Shown here: piece by piece, positions 41,864 through 53,670 of the stretch
Numbering within the stretch: the first letter of the stretch is position 1
Layout of the letters: the number at the start of each line of letters is the position of its first letter
NCBI RefSeq assembly: GCF_001411555.2
Contig: NC_049904.1
Location: 28,843,370-28,907,369, forward strand
Direction: 5' to 3'
Origin: Juglans regia
Taxonomy: Eukaryota; Streptophyta; Magnoliopsida; Fagales; Juglandaceae
DNA length: 64,000 nucleotides
The notes under the pieces: model-generated
The model's input: the letters and a program-made list of their open reading frames with translations, nothing else
The model's database searches: none
What the model was told of the DNA's origin: nothing
Position numbers and translations under genes: made by a program

Positions 41864-41879
41864 TATGGACTTTGTAACT

Positions 41880-43350
41880 ATTGAACCATGCATATTGATA
41901 ATCCTTTATGTTTTTCTCTATACTACATATTTATTTATTTCATATAAGTTTTTTGAATATAAATCATGGTCAATGGTGTCCATATACGTACTGATCTCAT
42001 AGCAAGTACTTGTGTTTGAAGATCCAATAGTTTTGATCCTATATATCATTTGCAAGAAAAATGAACTAGAATGTTAATAACGTACCTAATTAACATGGTT
42101 ATACTCTTGTGGAAAAATATATAAAACTAGTCATAATCTCTCAGGAAAAATTAATTTCCCAAAATCTTCAGTTCCAAGTAGGGGTGATGAATGCAGTATT
42201 GACCTTATGGGCTATGATATTTTTTAAAGAGAAGTGATAAATTTATTTTATAATTTAATATTATAAATCAAGTTAATTTATAAATTTATTTTGATGTAAT
42301 TTATTTGTAAAATGGATGTTATTTGGTTTGAGAGAAAATATTTGTAGTCATTGGGAGGGGCGAGAGTTCACTAGAAAGCTAGTTAAAGTCTATTTGAATA
42401 CAGAAACACTTTTAACCTATCTCATCATTACAATATTTTTAAATTCTTATATAAAATATAATAAACGATTTAACTTTTTTAAATATCAAAATAATATTAT
42501 TATTAAAAAATAATATTTTATTTAATTTATTTAAAATCATTCTTATATCATATTATTACAAAGGAGTCCTAAGAAATTAGCTAATTCGGGCAAAAAACAG
42601 TTTCATTTTCTGTTTGCCATATTTAGAAATTGCTTCAACTTTAACCCTCATAATCAAAAACCTCTTGGCATATATGCAGCAATAAGTTAATAATAAATAT
42701 TGGAAGCGTGCTGCACTGTACGTACGTACGTGCACAGGGTGATGGCGCCGATGCGAGACGAGATGCGTACATAGGATAACCCCAAGACGCTGCAGTAGTA
42801 GCTGGCCGTAATCCTGCGGTAGGAGGGGAGGACAAACGCCAAAATGACTTTCAGACAAAGAAGTGTCAGCTCGCCCACAGATACATATCACGGTATCACC
42901 CGGTCTCTACACATCAGCTTAATTGCTCATCCGTACGTACTGCTCTTCTGCAGACCAGTTTTTGTTTTGTTTTTCCTTTTGGTTGGCGAGATTTTCCATG
43001 CTTCGTCACTGCTTTAACGACTCATTTAACGGCCATAAATATCGAAGAAAATTACTATGGCTGGCTGCTGCATGCAGTAGTAGTACTGCAGGAGATCATC
43101 ATCATCATCATGGTTGGCTGAACGAACTAGGGTTTAAATATGACGACCAAAAGAAGATTCCTTCATTTCTGAATAATTTTATTTTTAAATATTCGCAATT
43201 CTTACATATAATATTCCAAAATCAAGAGCAAACAGCGCTAGCAAACATACAGTCTGGTTGGATTTTGACAAGTGCATGCATGAACCATGTTTTGATAAGA
43301 TTCCATTGATCACAGACGTTTGGCAGAAAGTTGGCATCTATTTGATTTCT
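41880..43350. other. Intergenic DNA, no gene recognised
   Basis: 42220-42560 is AT-rich and MITE-like. 42700-43000 is higher-GC unique sequence with CGTACGTACGTACG and GACGAGATGCG. 43099-43113 is a CAT/ATG trinucleotide run. No exon could be supported. Confidence 0.4.
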
Positions 43351-43356
43351 TAGGAG

Positions 43357-43900
43357 TTGTTTGGAAGAATATTCATCTCTGGAGAAGTTTAGATTGAGAG
43401 ATGAGTTAAGATGGTTTGAGATAATTTGTGAATAGTATAACAAAAGTTGAATTATTTATTATATTTGGTGTGAGAATTTAAAAAAGTTATTTTGAAAAAG
43501 TTGAATTGTTTATTATATTTTGTGTATAAATTTGAAAAAGTTGTAATAATGAGATAAGATGAGTTGATGTGAGTTTTGAATCCAAACCTCTCATTTATCT
43601 CATTCTCAAATATAAGTATAAACATTTTTCAATTTTAAATATTCAATTTTTTTATCTAATCATTATAATTTTTTTAAACTTATAAACAAGACACAAAAAT
43701 AATTCAACGTTTTAAATAACAAAATAAATATAATATTAAAAAATTATATTCTAATAATATTTTAATTTTATAATATTTTTATTAAACTTTTTCTCTTTCA
43801 TTTTCCAAAATCTAAATATCATAACTCAAACAATTTTAATACAATTCACAACCTATCTCATTACAGATTTTTCATCTCATCTTATTTCCCAAACATCCCA
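43357..43900. repeat. Two adjacent MITEs of the TTTGGATG..GAGATGAG family, opposite orientation
   Basis: The first (43357-43588) runs GAGATGAGTTAAGATGGTTT, AAAAGTTGAATTATTTATTA, ..GAGATAAGATGAGTTGATGT and ends AATCCAAAC. The second (43587-43900) is its reverse type: CTCATTTATCTCATTCTCAA, ..CATCTCATCTTATTTCCC, ending AAACATCCCA. Their cores share the TTGAATTGTTTATTATATTT signature or its complement. Confidence 0.65.
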
Positions 43901-44245
43901 TATTTCTCTTCTTGTCTTTTACCCATTCTAGAATGATGCACATATGAAAAAAAATAGATATATGAAGTGGACTGAATAATATTTATAGACACCAAAGTGA
44001 ATTATTCAGAAAATTATATTAAATGCTCAATAAATAACATGATAGATTTACGAATTAAGTATATCCATGCGTTTGGTGATTTTTCCATTATTTATAGAGT
44101 CTTATTTCAATTGCATCTTATTATTTTCATTTATTTTAATTAACAATTAAAACTAACTGGAAATGAATATAAATGTCAAAAAGTTATAAGTTGCAGTGCG
44201 AGCAAATTGACAATTGGGTAATTGAGATGCAATTTAAAAAAGGGT

Positions 44246-44248
<3 letters not shown>

Positions 44249-44281
<33 letters not shown>

Positions 44282-44449
44282 GGAGGATGTAAAAAATATA
44301 TTTACTATCTTTATTGTTAGAAAATTATTTATTTGTGACTAATTATTTTCAGTAAAAATGATTATTTTCTATTAAAATAAGTATATTTTTGTGGTAAATA
44401 GTTGTTATCGTCACAAATAATCAATCACAAATCTTTATTTTTGTTGTAG

Positions 44450-44480
<31 letters not shown>
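44249..44480. repeat. (TA)n microsatellites bracketing a short segment
   Basis: TA runs at 44249-44278 and 44452-44481. The piece between holds AAATTATTTATTTGTGACTA and TGGTAAATAGTTGTTATC, partly self-complementary. No coding potential. Confidence 0.6.
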
Positions 44481-44481
<1 letters not shown>

Positions 44482-44489
<8 letters not shown>

Positions 44490-46425
44490 ATCAGTGATGA
44501 TGATATATATGAGTTGCTTTTTTCCCCAGTTCAAGGCCCTTTTTCCCCTAATGAAAGTTGGAGTGTCATATACCTATTCCTGAAATATAATTTACCAAAA
44601 TCGGGAACACATTTTCTAGGTTTTCATGGAGGATGAACGGCTTCTGAGGATATAATAATTAGAGTAAAAATGCCATATATATTCAACGCACCAACCCGTT
44701 CAAAGACATGAGAAGTTATACCTTGAGAAGTCTAGTACATACTTACTAATGAAAAATGTTGAGAATGTTTGTAAATAATAATGAAAAAGTAATAATAAAA
44801 TATTGAATAGTAGTAAAAAGTAGGTGAAAAGTAATGAATAGTAAAAAAATAGGTAAAAAGTAATAATAAAATAAAAAATAATAGTGAGAGTATTTTTCTC
44901 ACTTGCCAAACATACCCTTACACTCCATTTTAAAATCTCTGCTACACCACACACCATAAACATGATGCATGGCATAATATAAAATGAAGGATATGAGTCA
45001 ATCATTTGCTAAATTTTTGTTAGAGTATGATTTTATTTTTCTATAAAATCAAAAAAATAGGATCAATATCGAAAAAATCAAAAATTTCGATTTTCGTATT
45101 GAATCAATTTAGTTGTTAAACTTCTAAAATCGATATATGTCGTTAAGTTCTAAATCATGTCTAAAACCAAACCGAACAAAGACCATTACACCCTTATAAA
45201 AATCCGTTAATCCAAATCCAATAGCAAATTGTGGTGATCAATTACTGACCAAGACTACTGTTAGGAAACTTTCCTTCCTAAAACTATAATGGCCATTTCA
45301 TGGATGCCATTGATTTTTACAAATGTCACAAATTAAATTCAATAACTCATCAATCTTATATGGGGTAATAAAGTAATTAACAGTGCAAGATTATATGGTT
45401 TCCATCAAATGTTCCAGCTGGGTATCTAGATTTCGTTGCTTCTCATTCATTATTGCATACATGAAGACTGAAACAAGGCAGTAAATTAGCTGAAAGCCAG
45501 TGTCTTTTCATCATTAACTATGCCAAGGAAAACCAACATGCATAGATCGAGAGCCACTTGCATGCATATCAATATACATACATACATACATTTATATATA
45601 TATATATTTATATATTGATGTATGGAGTCAAGTAGTTCACATGGGCCTGTCACATTCTATTCTGCTGCCATGGATGCAGGTACAAGAGCCTGCCAACCTT
45701 GGATTGCTCGGGGAAGTTACACGTGTCTAAACGCCTTGCAGGGCATAGTTGGTTTCTTTTTTTTGTTATATAACAACCAATATATAATCTATTGTTTCAT
45801 AAATAACCTAAAATGCCATCGATCGTATTGATTGAGGAGTTTTTTTTTTTTTTTTTTTTTTTGGGGTTTGAAAAAAGTGGTTTTTTTCTTTGTTTTCGAG
45901 ATTTCCAATCAACTCGATGAAAGGGTTCGATGCTTAAAATCAAGCATTACTACTAAAAGGGTAGTTAAGCATCTAAATTGTAATCTAAATTGTAATTAAT
46001 TTTTTTTAAATATTTGTTAAGCATCTTTAAATATTTTTAACAAATAAAAAATATCAAAATGCTAATAATTACCTTCTTAATTATTAAATAAATTCTTTTA
46101 ATAAATAAATAAAATATATAAACGGTTAAATTGAAGAGAAAAATTTAAACAACATAGTTGAACGTTGAGTTGTCAATATATAATCTATTTAGAAGATTTA
46201 TTTTTACCTATTCAGCACATTGTGGATGAGTGAATTTTTCATATCAATTATGATAAAAAAATATTAGTTTTTTAAGATTCTAATACAAATAATATACTAA
46301 CACACCAATTTAATTTAAATGTAGCAAAACTCATATACAAGAAATACTCTATAATTTAAGGTAGTATATCCTATCACGTCAATTTATAAATTTAATATTT
46401 TATTAAGATTTATTTATTTTCATAA
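44482..46425. other. Intergenic DNA, no gene supported
   Basis: 44745-44900 is made of short repeats of AAAAAGTAATAATAAAATA. CATA/TA repeats lie at 45578-45616 and a 23-base T run at about 45841. A 69-codon open frame at 45622-45831 is noted but not recognised. Confidence 0.45.
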
Positions 46426-47005
46426 ATAAGATGAAATTAGATTAAATGAGTTAAAATAAAAATAAAAAGTTAAATAAAATATTATTAATATATATTTTTA
46501 ATATTATTTTTATTTTAAAATTTTAAAAAATTGAATTATTTATTATATTTATATAAAAATTTAAAAAAATTATAACAATAAAATAAAATAAAATAAAAAA
46601 TTTAATAAAAGAAGACTGTTGTGTTTGGATGTTAAAGTGAGTTGAGTTGAGTTGAGTTGAGTTGAGTTGAGATGATAAAATATTGTTAGAATATTATTTT
46701 TTAATATTATTATTATTTTGGGATTTGAAAAAGTTGAATTGTTTATTATATTTTGTATTGGGATTTGAAAAAATTGTAATGATGAGTTAAAATTAGTTGA
46801 GATGAGTTTGGTAACCAAACTCATGTGTTTGGATGTTAAAGTGAATTGAGTTAAGATAATAAAATATTGTTAAAATATTATTTTTTAATATTATTATTAT
46901 TTTGAGATTTAAAAAAATTGAATTATTTATTATATTTTATATTAAAATTTAAAAAAATTATAATGATAAATTAAAATGAGTTGAGATGAATTTGACATCC
47001 AAACT
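46426..47005. repeat. Tandem cluster of three TTTGGATG-family MITEs
   Basis: Copies at about 46426-46612 (eroded), 46622-46820 and 46825-47005, all in the same orientation. The second opens GTTTGGATGTTAAAGTGAGT followed by five GAGTT repeats and ends GGTAACCAAAC. The third opens GTTTGGATGTTAAAGTGAAT and ends GACATCCAAAC. All share AAAATATTGTTA, TTTTTTAATATTATTATTAT and TTGAATTGTTTATTATATTT. Confidence 0.75.
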
Positions 47006-48650
47006 CATCAGAATAAATAAAGAAGCAAAGAAACTCAACCCATGGGCTTTTGTCATGGGCACCCATGAAGCACTTTACAGATGGGACTTTAATAGTAATA
47101 AATAAATTTAGATAAAAACAAAATAAAGTTCAACTTTCAGAAAGAAGAGAGAGAGAGAGTACTGTGTGTTTAGAGTTTCAAGGTCGAACAAGTTCGAGGA
47201 AATCTCGAAAGAGAGGCTCCTATAATGATATAATGCTCTGTGATTGATGTGATTAGGGTCGTTGTTTGGTCATGTATGACCTTATGATGTTGTCACTTGA
47301 AAAATAAAAATAAAAATTAAAAGGCCAATCAGCCATGAGACTCGTGAGTGTCTTTGGAAATTGAAAATAATAAGTATGAACATGCAAACCAAATTTACTA
47401 CTACGTTGCATAATGTAACTTAGCTAGTCAAAGGAACAGTTACTTCCCTGCAACATGATTGTGTTTGGACCGAATGAAGTAGTAATATTAATTCAGATTA
47501 AGGTACCGAGATCGATGTATGCAAACTGACTCGAAAAATGATTTATTTATTATGACAATGGTTTTTATTTTAAGCAATCAAATATATCATTTAGCTAAAG
47601 AAAACTATACATAAAAATGGGGGTGGAGTTCTCTAATAAACATCCAATTACAAAAAACAAAATGCCAAAAAGAGAAAACAAGAAGAGTTTTAAGAGCAAA
47701 TACTTCATCGTCATTCATATCATGCAAAGATGGTATCATCTTAAATGATGGTATTGCTGGAAACGGTGAATTGCGAGAACATATTTTTTAAAACGAAAAC
47801 ATAGTAAGAAAACCAACATCAGATAGGCTGAATTGCGGTGGGTTAAGTTTATTCACGTGCATCTATAGTGGCACGTGGAGAATCTACTAGTACGGTGCGT
47901 GTAGTCAACATACTCATTATGGTGTGACGGTGCATGACGGTCATGTGCAAAATAAGCCTTGCATGAATGTCATGTGCTGAGATTTTTACCATAATTTTAT
48001 TTTGGTAAATGGGGAATTGCGTGGTAGGGCACGTGTTGATAGTTGGTCGCTGGAGTAGGGTACATCTAACCAAAACCAAACTGATGGAAATGAGCGATAA
48101 AAAATATTAACATAAAAATATATACACAAATCGGTACTGAAAAAGTAAAGAAAAGTCTCCATGAAAATACTAAAAAATGAAAAACATGATGAGTAACTTT
48201 TCTATAAAAAATGTGGTGTCTCTCTTCCTATAAACAAAGCCACGGAACTATTATTATGAGAATGGTCTTATTTTAATAAAAAAAAATTATCATTTTGAAG
48301 ATAATGTTGAAAAATGTCCTTTATTTTTAGCTCATTTTCCAGTTTCAGATAATGCTGAAAAAAAAAAAACTGGATAAGTTTATAATTATACATCTGAAGG
48401 CACAAGGAAATTCGAACACACGGAGACTTGAACGATCAAACGTCAAGAAACATTTTCTTACCAGCTGGAACTTTCCTAGAAAAGAGACCTATAATCGACC
48501 TTGGATATGGCCTAAAAACTGTACCCAGGTCCAGAAACGACCTGCTGTCGGGAAATAATTCGTTTGGTGGCCCTCAGGCTTAAGTGATGCCACTTCCCCG
48601 TGTCCTGGCAGCTTTTACAATGGTCTGGTTTATATGGATCTGCAATACCA

Positions 48651-48686
<36 letters not shown>

Positions 48687-49510
48687 GTTTCCTTTAGCAT
48701 GAGTTTCAAAGCATAGGTAATTTATAAGTAATTTAAAGATAAAATCTTCAGATGATTCTGTGGATGTGGTTGGTTTTCTTTGAAAAACTACGCTTATATA
48801 TATATATATATGTATCAGTACTACTAAAAATGGCTGGATGTAAGAATTGATTAACCCTAATCCTTGCATGAATCTGTCACTTTCGGATTCATGACAGAAG
48901 AAAGATGTTGGCACGATACAATTAATTAGGTAGCATGTCATGTAGTTGGAGTTTAGAAACCCAGCCAAAACAGGGATTGATGAGCGTTTAAGGTAGATTC
49001 TGTTCAGCAAATTAACAGGGAAAAGAAAAGAAAGAGGAAAGCTTATTCAATCACGTAATGATTGAAATATATGTTGTGTGCAAAAGCAATAACAAAAAGC
49101 AGTAGACCCATTCCCTGCAATTTGAGATGGGAGTTGGAACTTGGGAGACATGCATGCATCATGCTTGTAAGAAATCGAGAGAGACAGAGAGCCTTTAGTC
49201 TATTCGCCTTGGACATCAGACATGATCCCTATCACACATGCAGCCAGGCTTTTCCTTCAACTTGGAGCAGCTGGATTGGCCCTAGCTACCACCTCTCTCT
49301 CTCTCTCTCTCGGCGGCTTACCGTGCCTCCTCTTCCTGACCTTTCTTTCTCTTTGTCACCATCATAATTTCTCTTTATGCATGTTTAGTCACTTTCTCGG
49401 TTTGGTCCTCATTTTAACACCATGTTCTCTGCACAAAAGATGGGTGCACATCTAAATTCAAATTCTGTCCCAAAATAATGGCTTCTCCCCAGCCCCATTG
49501 CATATCTGAA
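47006..49510. other. Intergenic DNA, no gene supported
   Basis: Three CACGTG G-box cores occur at 47854, 47872 and 48030. TA runs lie at 48655-48680 and 48797-48811, and a CT run at 49292-49310. 48380-48640 and 49080-49450 are normal-complexity sequence without recognised domains. Confidence 0.45.
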
Positions 49511-49511
49511 G

Positions 49512-49643
49512 ATGAAAAATGCTTTCATTCACTATCCACAACTCACACTTTATAAAAAATATTTTTCACATTCTGTGAAATAAAAAGTTATAGACGTGAA
49601 ATGTGAAAGTAAATAGTGATTGATACATAAAATTTCTCTTCAA
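49512..49643. repeat. MITE, TCACTATTCATC family (copy 2)
   Basis: Left arm GATGAAAAATGCTTTCATTC, ACTATCCACAACTCACA; right arm ATGTGAAAGTAAATAGTGAT, TGATACATAAAATTTCTCTT. Aligns end to end with 14083-14230. Confidence 0.7.
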
Positions 49644-50108
49644 AGATACCACCAGTTAAAAAAAAAGTATAATCCGCTCTAAATCATTGCTAATTTATAC
49701 CAAAAACTATCAAAATTGTAAATTTGCATTCAAATTATTACCTCCATTTAGTTTATTTTATATTAACAATATAATCGATAATGAAACGACTTAAGATTTT
49801 ACTGTATTGCCTTCTGCGCTTAATTACTAAAACAATACTGCCCTCCAACCTGTAGCTGAAAATTTGAGCCTTTGGCTCTGATTATCAAAAGAATTAGCCC
49901 AAAGTTATTTGAGGAAACAAGTTCAAAGAGCAATCACACAAGCTTTGAATTAGCAGGAATATGCACAGTACAGTTTCCGGCCTGTTTTCTTAGGATAACT
50001 GGTTTGTCGATCTTTCTTGCGCCAGTCATGCTGTATATACTTACAGTCTTACCTCCACATGACCAACATCGAAATGATGCAACAAAAAGGTAATGATATT
50101 AGTAAGGT

Positions 50109-50440
50109 TGTGTTTAGATGTTAAGTTGAGTTCAATTGAATTGAATTCTTTATAAATAGTAATGAGTTAAGTAGTGGATGAAGTTATGTGAGGTTCATCT
50201 AAACTGAATTTAAAGCGTAGTTAGATGTTAAAATGAATTTATTATTTTTTACGATAAATTGAAAAAGGTTGTGGGTTCTACGTATAAAGATATTTTAAGT
50301 TAAAAAAGTTTGTAGATCTCATGTATAAGAAGGTTTTGAGTTGAGATAAATTTAATAATTTGAGAGTTAAGTGTTTAAATATTAGATTCAATTTAAAATT
50401 AGACTAAATTTAACTAAGCTGTTTAGAAACCAAACGCAGG
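50109..50440. repeat. MITE-like element, TTTAGATG type
   Basis: Opens GTGTTTAGATGTTAAGTTGA and ends TTTAGAAACCAAACGCA. An internal second start GTTAGATGTTAAAATGAATT at about 50220 suggests two nested or tandem copies related to the TTTGGATG family. Confidence 0.5.
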
Positions 50441-51077
50441 CTAAATGATTCTGCCAAAGATAAAATGATGAAAAGAAAGAAAGTTTGAGAGAAAAAAGAT
50501 AAGAGGGAATGATTGTTACGAAGGAGTAGAGATCAAGATCAGAGAAACCATTTTGTTCAAATATTTGAGTGAGTAATGGAAGACAATCAGGCATGGGTGG
50601 CCATTTGTCACACTTTCTTTCTTCCCCAAGAGGCTGATGAAGGGTCAGGAGGTGGAAAATGGACCCTATTTCACATTCTCCAGACCTTTATAATTGTCCT
50701 AATCCTTTGACCCAACTGTCTTTGGCTTCTGTGCTTCTATCCTGATTCCTGCTCCTTTGACCCTATACACTGCTGCTGCTCCTAGCAGGCTACATAGCCC
50801 TGTTGGCATCTTTTAACTTTCACATTCTGGTTGGAGTAATGATAGCATCAATGATATTGGGGGGCTTTGCAGTAATGACCTTATGTTTTCTCACAATACT
50901 TTTTGTTCCCAACTTTCTTTCTGTTATTTCAATTATAACCAAATCTATATTTATATTATTTAGTACTTTTCTTATAAAAATATAAAATATATACACACAC
51001 ATGCACACGTATAAGCACATCCCAGTAAAGTTTTATTTATCCTTTGGTAAAAGCTTGAAAGTCAAAAAGTACCGTAG
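50441..51077. other. Intergenic DNA, no gene supported
   Basis: Unique sequence of normal complexity at 50590-50900, then T-rich. No recognisable protein or RNA. Confidence 0.4.
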
Positions 51078-51625
51078 TCCTATTTAGATATTAAGATAAG
51101 AGAAATATTACGTATAATTGTAAAGTGTATAAGTATCATATAGTTATTTTAAAAAAGAGTGGAGTCTAGTATTAAAAAATTAATTTCTTTTTACGTGAGT
51201 TTTATATTTATTCACTTTTTTTAAATCGATTACACGACATTTACACACTCACGACTACAAATATCATTTCTCTGGAGATAATCTTATTTTATCTTACCTC
51301 ATTTCAACATTTAAATACCATTTAAATATAAATATTTTTAAATTTCAAAATTTTATTAGTTTTTCATCTAATCATTAACTAATCATTATAACTTTTTAAA
51401 ACTTTCAAACAAAATATTAAAAATAATTCAATTTTTTCGAATATAAAAATAAAATTATATTAAAAGTATAATATTCTAACAATATTTTAATTTCATAATA
51501 TTTATTTATTTTTTATTTCTCAATTTTTAAAATCTCATAAAATATCTTAACTTAAATAATTTTATTATTATTCATAAATTTCTAATCCAATCTCATCATC
51601 TCAACATCCGAACGATTCTTATGGG
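51078..51625. repeat. TTTGGATG-family MITE DNA in reverse, interrupted by another MITE
   Basis: Flanks of the inserted element join as ATTTAGATATTAAGATAA .. GATAATCTTATTTTATCTTA, CCTCATTTCAACATTTAAAT. A further reversed copy runs 51320-51625 and ends CTCATCATCTCAACATCCGA. So one family inserted within another. Confidence 0.55.
51100..51272. repeat. MITE, GAGAAATG family (copy 5, best preserved)
   Basis: 173 bp. Left end GAGAAATATTACGTATAATT; right end reverse-complemented GAGAAATGATATTTGTAGTC. Flanks TTAAGATAA and TGGAGATAA agree at 7 of 9 positions, compatible with an old 9-bp duplication. Confidence 0.68.
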
Positions 51626-51949
51626 TTATCCTTGCTGAAAAACAGGTGGCTATCCCTTACCACGTCAATTAATTTTAAGATTAATCTTCTTACACTCCAC
51701 TGTATCCTAAGCATTTAACCCAGCACGACTTATCAACTTCAAGCATAAGATCTCAAGGATTCAAAGTAAATACTTTTCCAGTAGTCCCAATTAGAACCTA
51801 CTCTATATGTAATTTTATTTTTCTAAATTATAAAAAAGATCAGACATTTATTCGCTATCTTCATGAATGTCCAATTGGGTTTTTAATTTTATATTAGGGA
51901 CATGAGTTCTAAATTCTCAAGAGGGGTTTTCACTTCTGAAGAAAAGCAT

Positions 51950-52560
51950 GAGCATTGCAAAAGAAAACCAACACCCCACAGTTTCGTAACCACCAGTGTT
52001 AGTGTTGGGATTAACAGGCTATTGGCAGTTAATTTGAAAAATAATAGTGGAAGCAAACGAAAAAAAATTCGACAATCACACAAAGAATATCAAGATTTAC
52101 GTGGTTCGACTTAGAACAAGCCTATATCCACTGGCAGAGTCGATCTCAAGGAATTCACAATCATAAAATGGAGTATAAGAGAGGTATCACGAATCATTCA
52201 TCAATCCCAAAAACTCTAATACATCCAATGATCTCTCAAAATCTCATGAAAAGAGTTATCTCTCTTTTCTCTTTGTTATGGCTGCTCAAAGTCACAATAC
52301 AATGAAAAAATAACATGTATTTCTATTATACGGCGTGAAAAATCCTAATTACGCACATTCACTCGAGCGGTGTCTCGAGCGAAAAATCTACCGAGCGTTC
52401 GTTTAAGCTGATTGTCGAGTAAGTGTCAAGCGAACAATTTGCCTGAGGTTAGCTCGAGTGGACAATCGAGTGAACAATCTGTTTTGAGTTCGCTTGAGCA
52501 GACTGTCGAGCCAGGGTAGAGCCACAGTTGAGCCAAGTCTTCGAAATGACGTCCTCGATA
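51950..52560. mobile_element. LTR-like repeat with CTCGAG-rich tail
   Basis: Contains ATCAAGATTTACGTGGTTCG, a phrase common in plant LTR-type repeats, then at 52370-52530 a run of CTCGAGCG, GTCGAGTAAG, CTCGAGTGGAC and TGTCGAGCC motifs. The same motif style appears at 63905-63990. No coding region, LTR pair or duplication found. Confidence 0.35.
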
Positions 52561-53583
52561 GGAATCAAGCCACACTCAGTAGTTAGGATTTGGACAAGTG
52601 TGCGTTTTTGCATTGGAAAAGCTTGAAAGATGGATTAATGCTATCAAACTCAAGAGATCGAGAATGCATGGTTCTTGGCAGATCATTAAAGTTTGCTAAA
52701 ACACAAAAATTTGATCACCTAATTAATGTTATGGGATTTCAAGTCTACAGAAGAAAAAGTAGTAGAAACTCATGTTGTGTGAAGAAATTTACACGACATA
52801 AGTTGCAATATGCACCAGCATGAGGAACCCTCATCTTAGAACAACGTTCACCTTGCTCTGCACCAGCATGGCTGCATGCTCTCTTACATTAATCCACTTT
52901 CCACGATTAAAGGAGAGATTTTTAAGGTTATTAGTCATCTTCACCAGAAACATATATACATACGTACGATCAAAAGGAAATATGTGCAAACTCCTACCAT
53001 GTGAAATACCTGCAAGTACTCATTAATTTCCTCATCTGTGAGTGATCGTTCCATGGACTGATAGGCAGTCCTAATCCTATAACAATTACGCCCAAGAATA
53101 TATTGGGCTTCACATTGCCCCACGTTTGTGTTGGAAATAATCCTAAGCCCAACTCAAATGGGCAAGCTCGCGCACATCAACCCTTATAAACCAATGTACA
53201 AGTATATACAGATCAGGGAGATAGCGAAGGAGAATGCAATGAGATGCTCTCCAACCACATCACCCCTTATATGTATCTAAAATATTTTTTTAGTTTGTCT
53301 ATATTTTCTTGATTTTATTGAACTTGTGTAAACCACGTCAGGGAGAGAGAATGAGAATGCAAGTCAACAGGTGTTTTATATTTCGAATATCACAATATCA
53401 AAATTGATATATTGCATTTATTTTTATCGTTTAATATTAAATAAAAATTTATTCGTAAGGTTTGATTGTCAATATTAAGCTATATCACCTACTTTTCAAT
53501 ATCTTAATTGTCGCGCTTAAAATGAATCCAATTTTTAATAATTTTACGGTGCTATATATCGATGTTGACAAATTAGAATACAA

Positions 53584-53627
<44 letters not shown>

Positions 53628-53670
53628 CCTTATAATCTAAAGACTGCATTTAACCAGATCAAAACTCTTT
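52561..53670. other. Intergenic DNA with (TA)n
   Basis: TA run at 53587-53622. A few short open frames without recognisable content; nothing else supported. Confidence 0.45.

Noticed and set aside
45622..45831. 69-codon open frame starting MESSSSHGPVTFYSAAMDAG
   Set aside because: No recognised domain, flanked by microsatellites, and its end runs into AT-rich sequence; open length is within chance for this region.
48892..48915. miR156/157-like string TGACAGAAGAAAGATG
   Set aside because: It diverges after the first 11 bases from mature miR156 and no complementary arm was found nearby.
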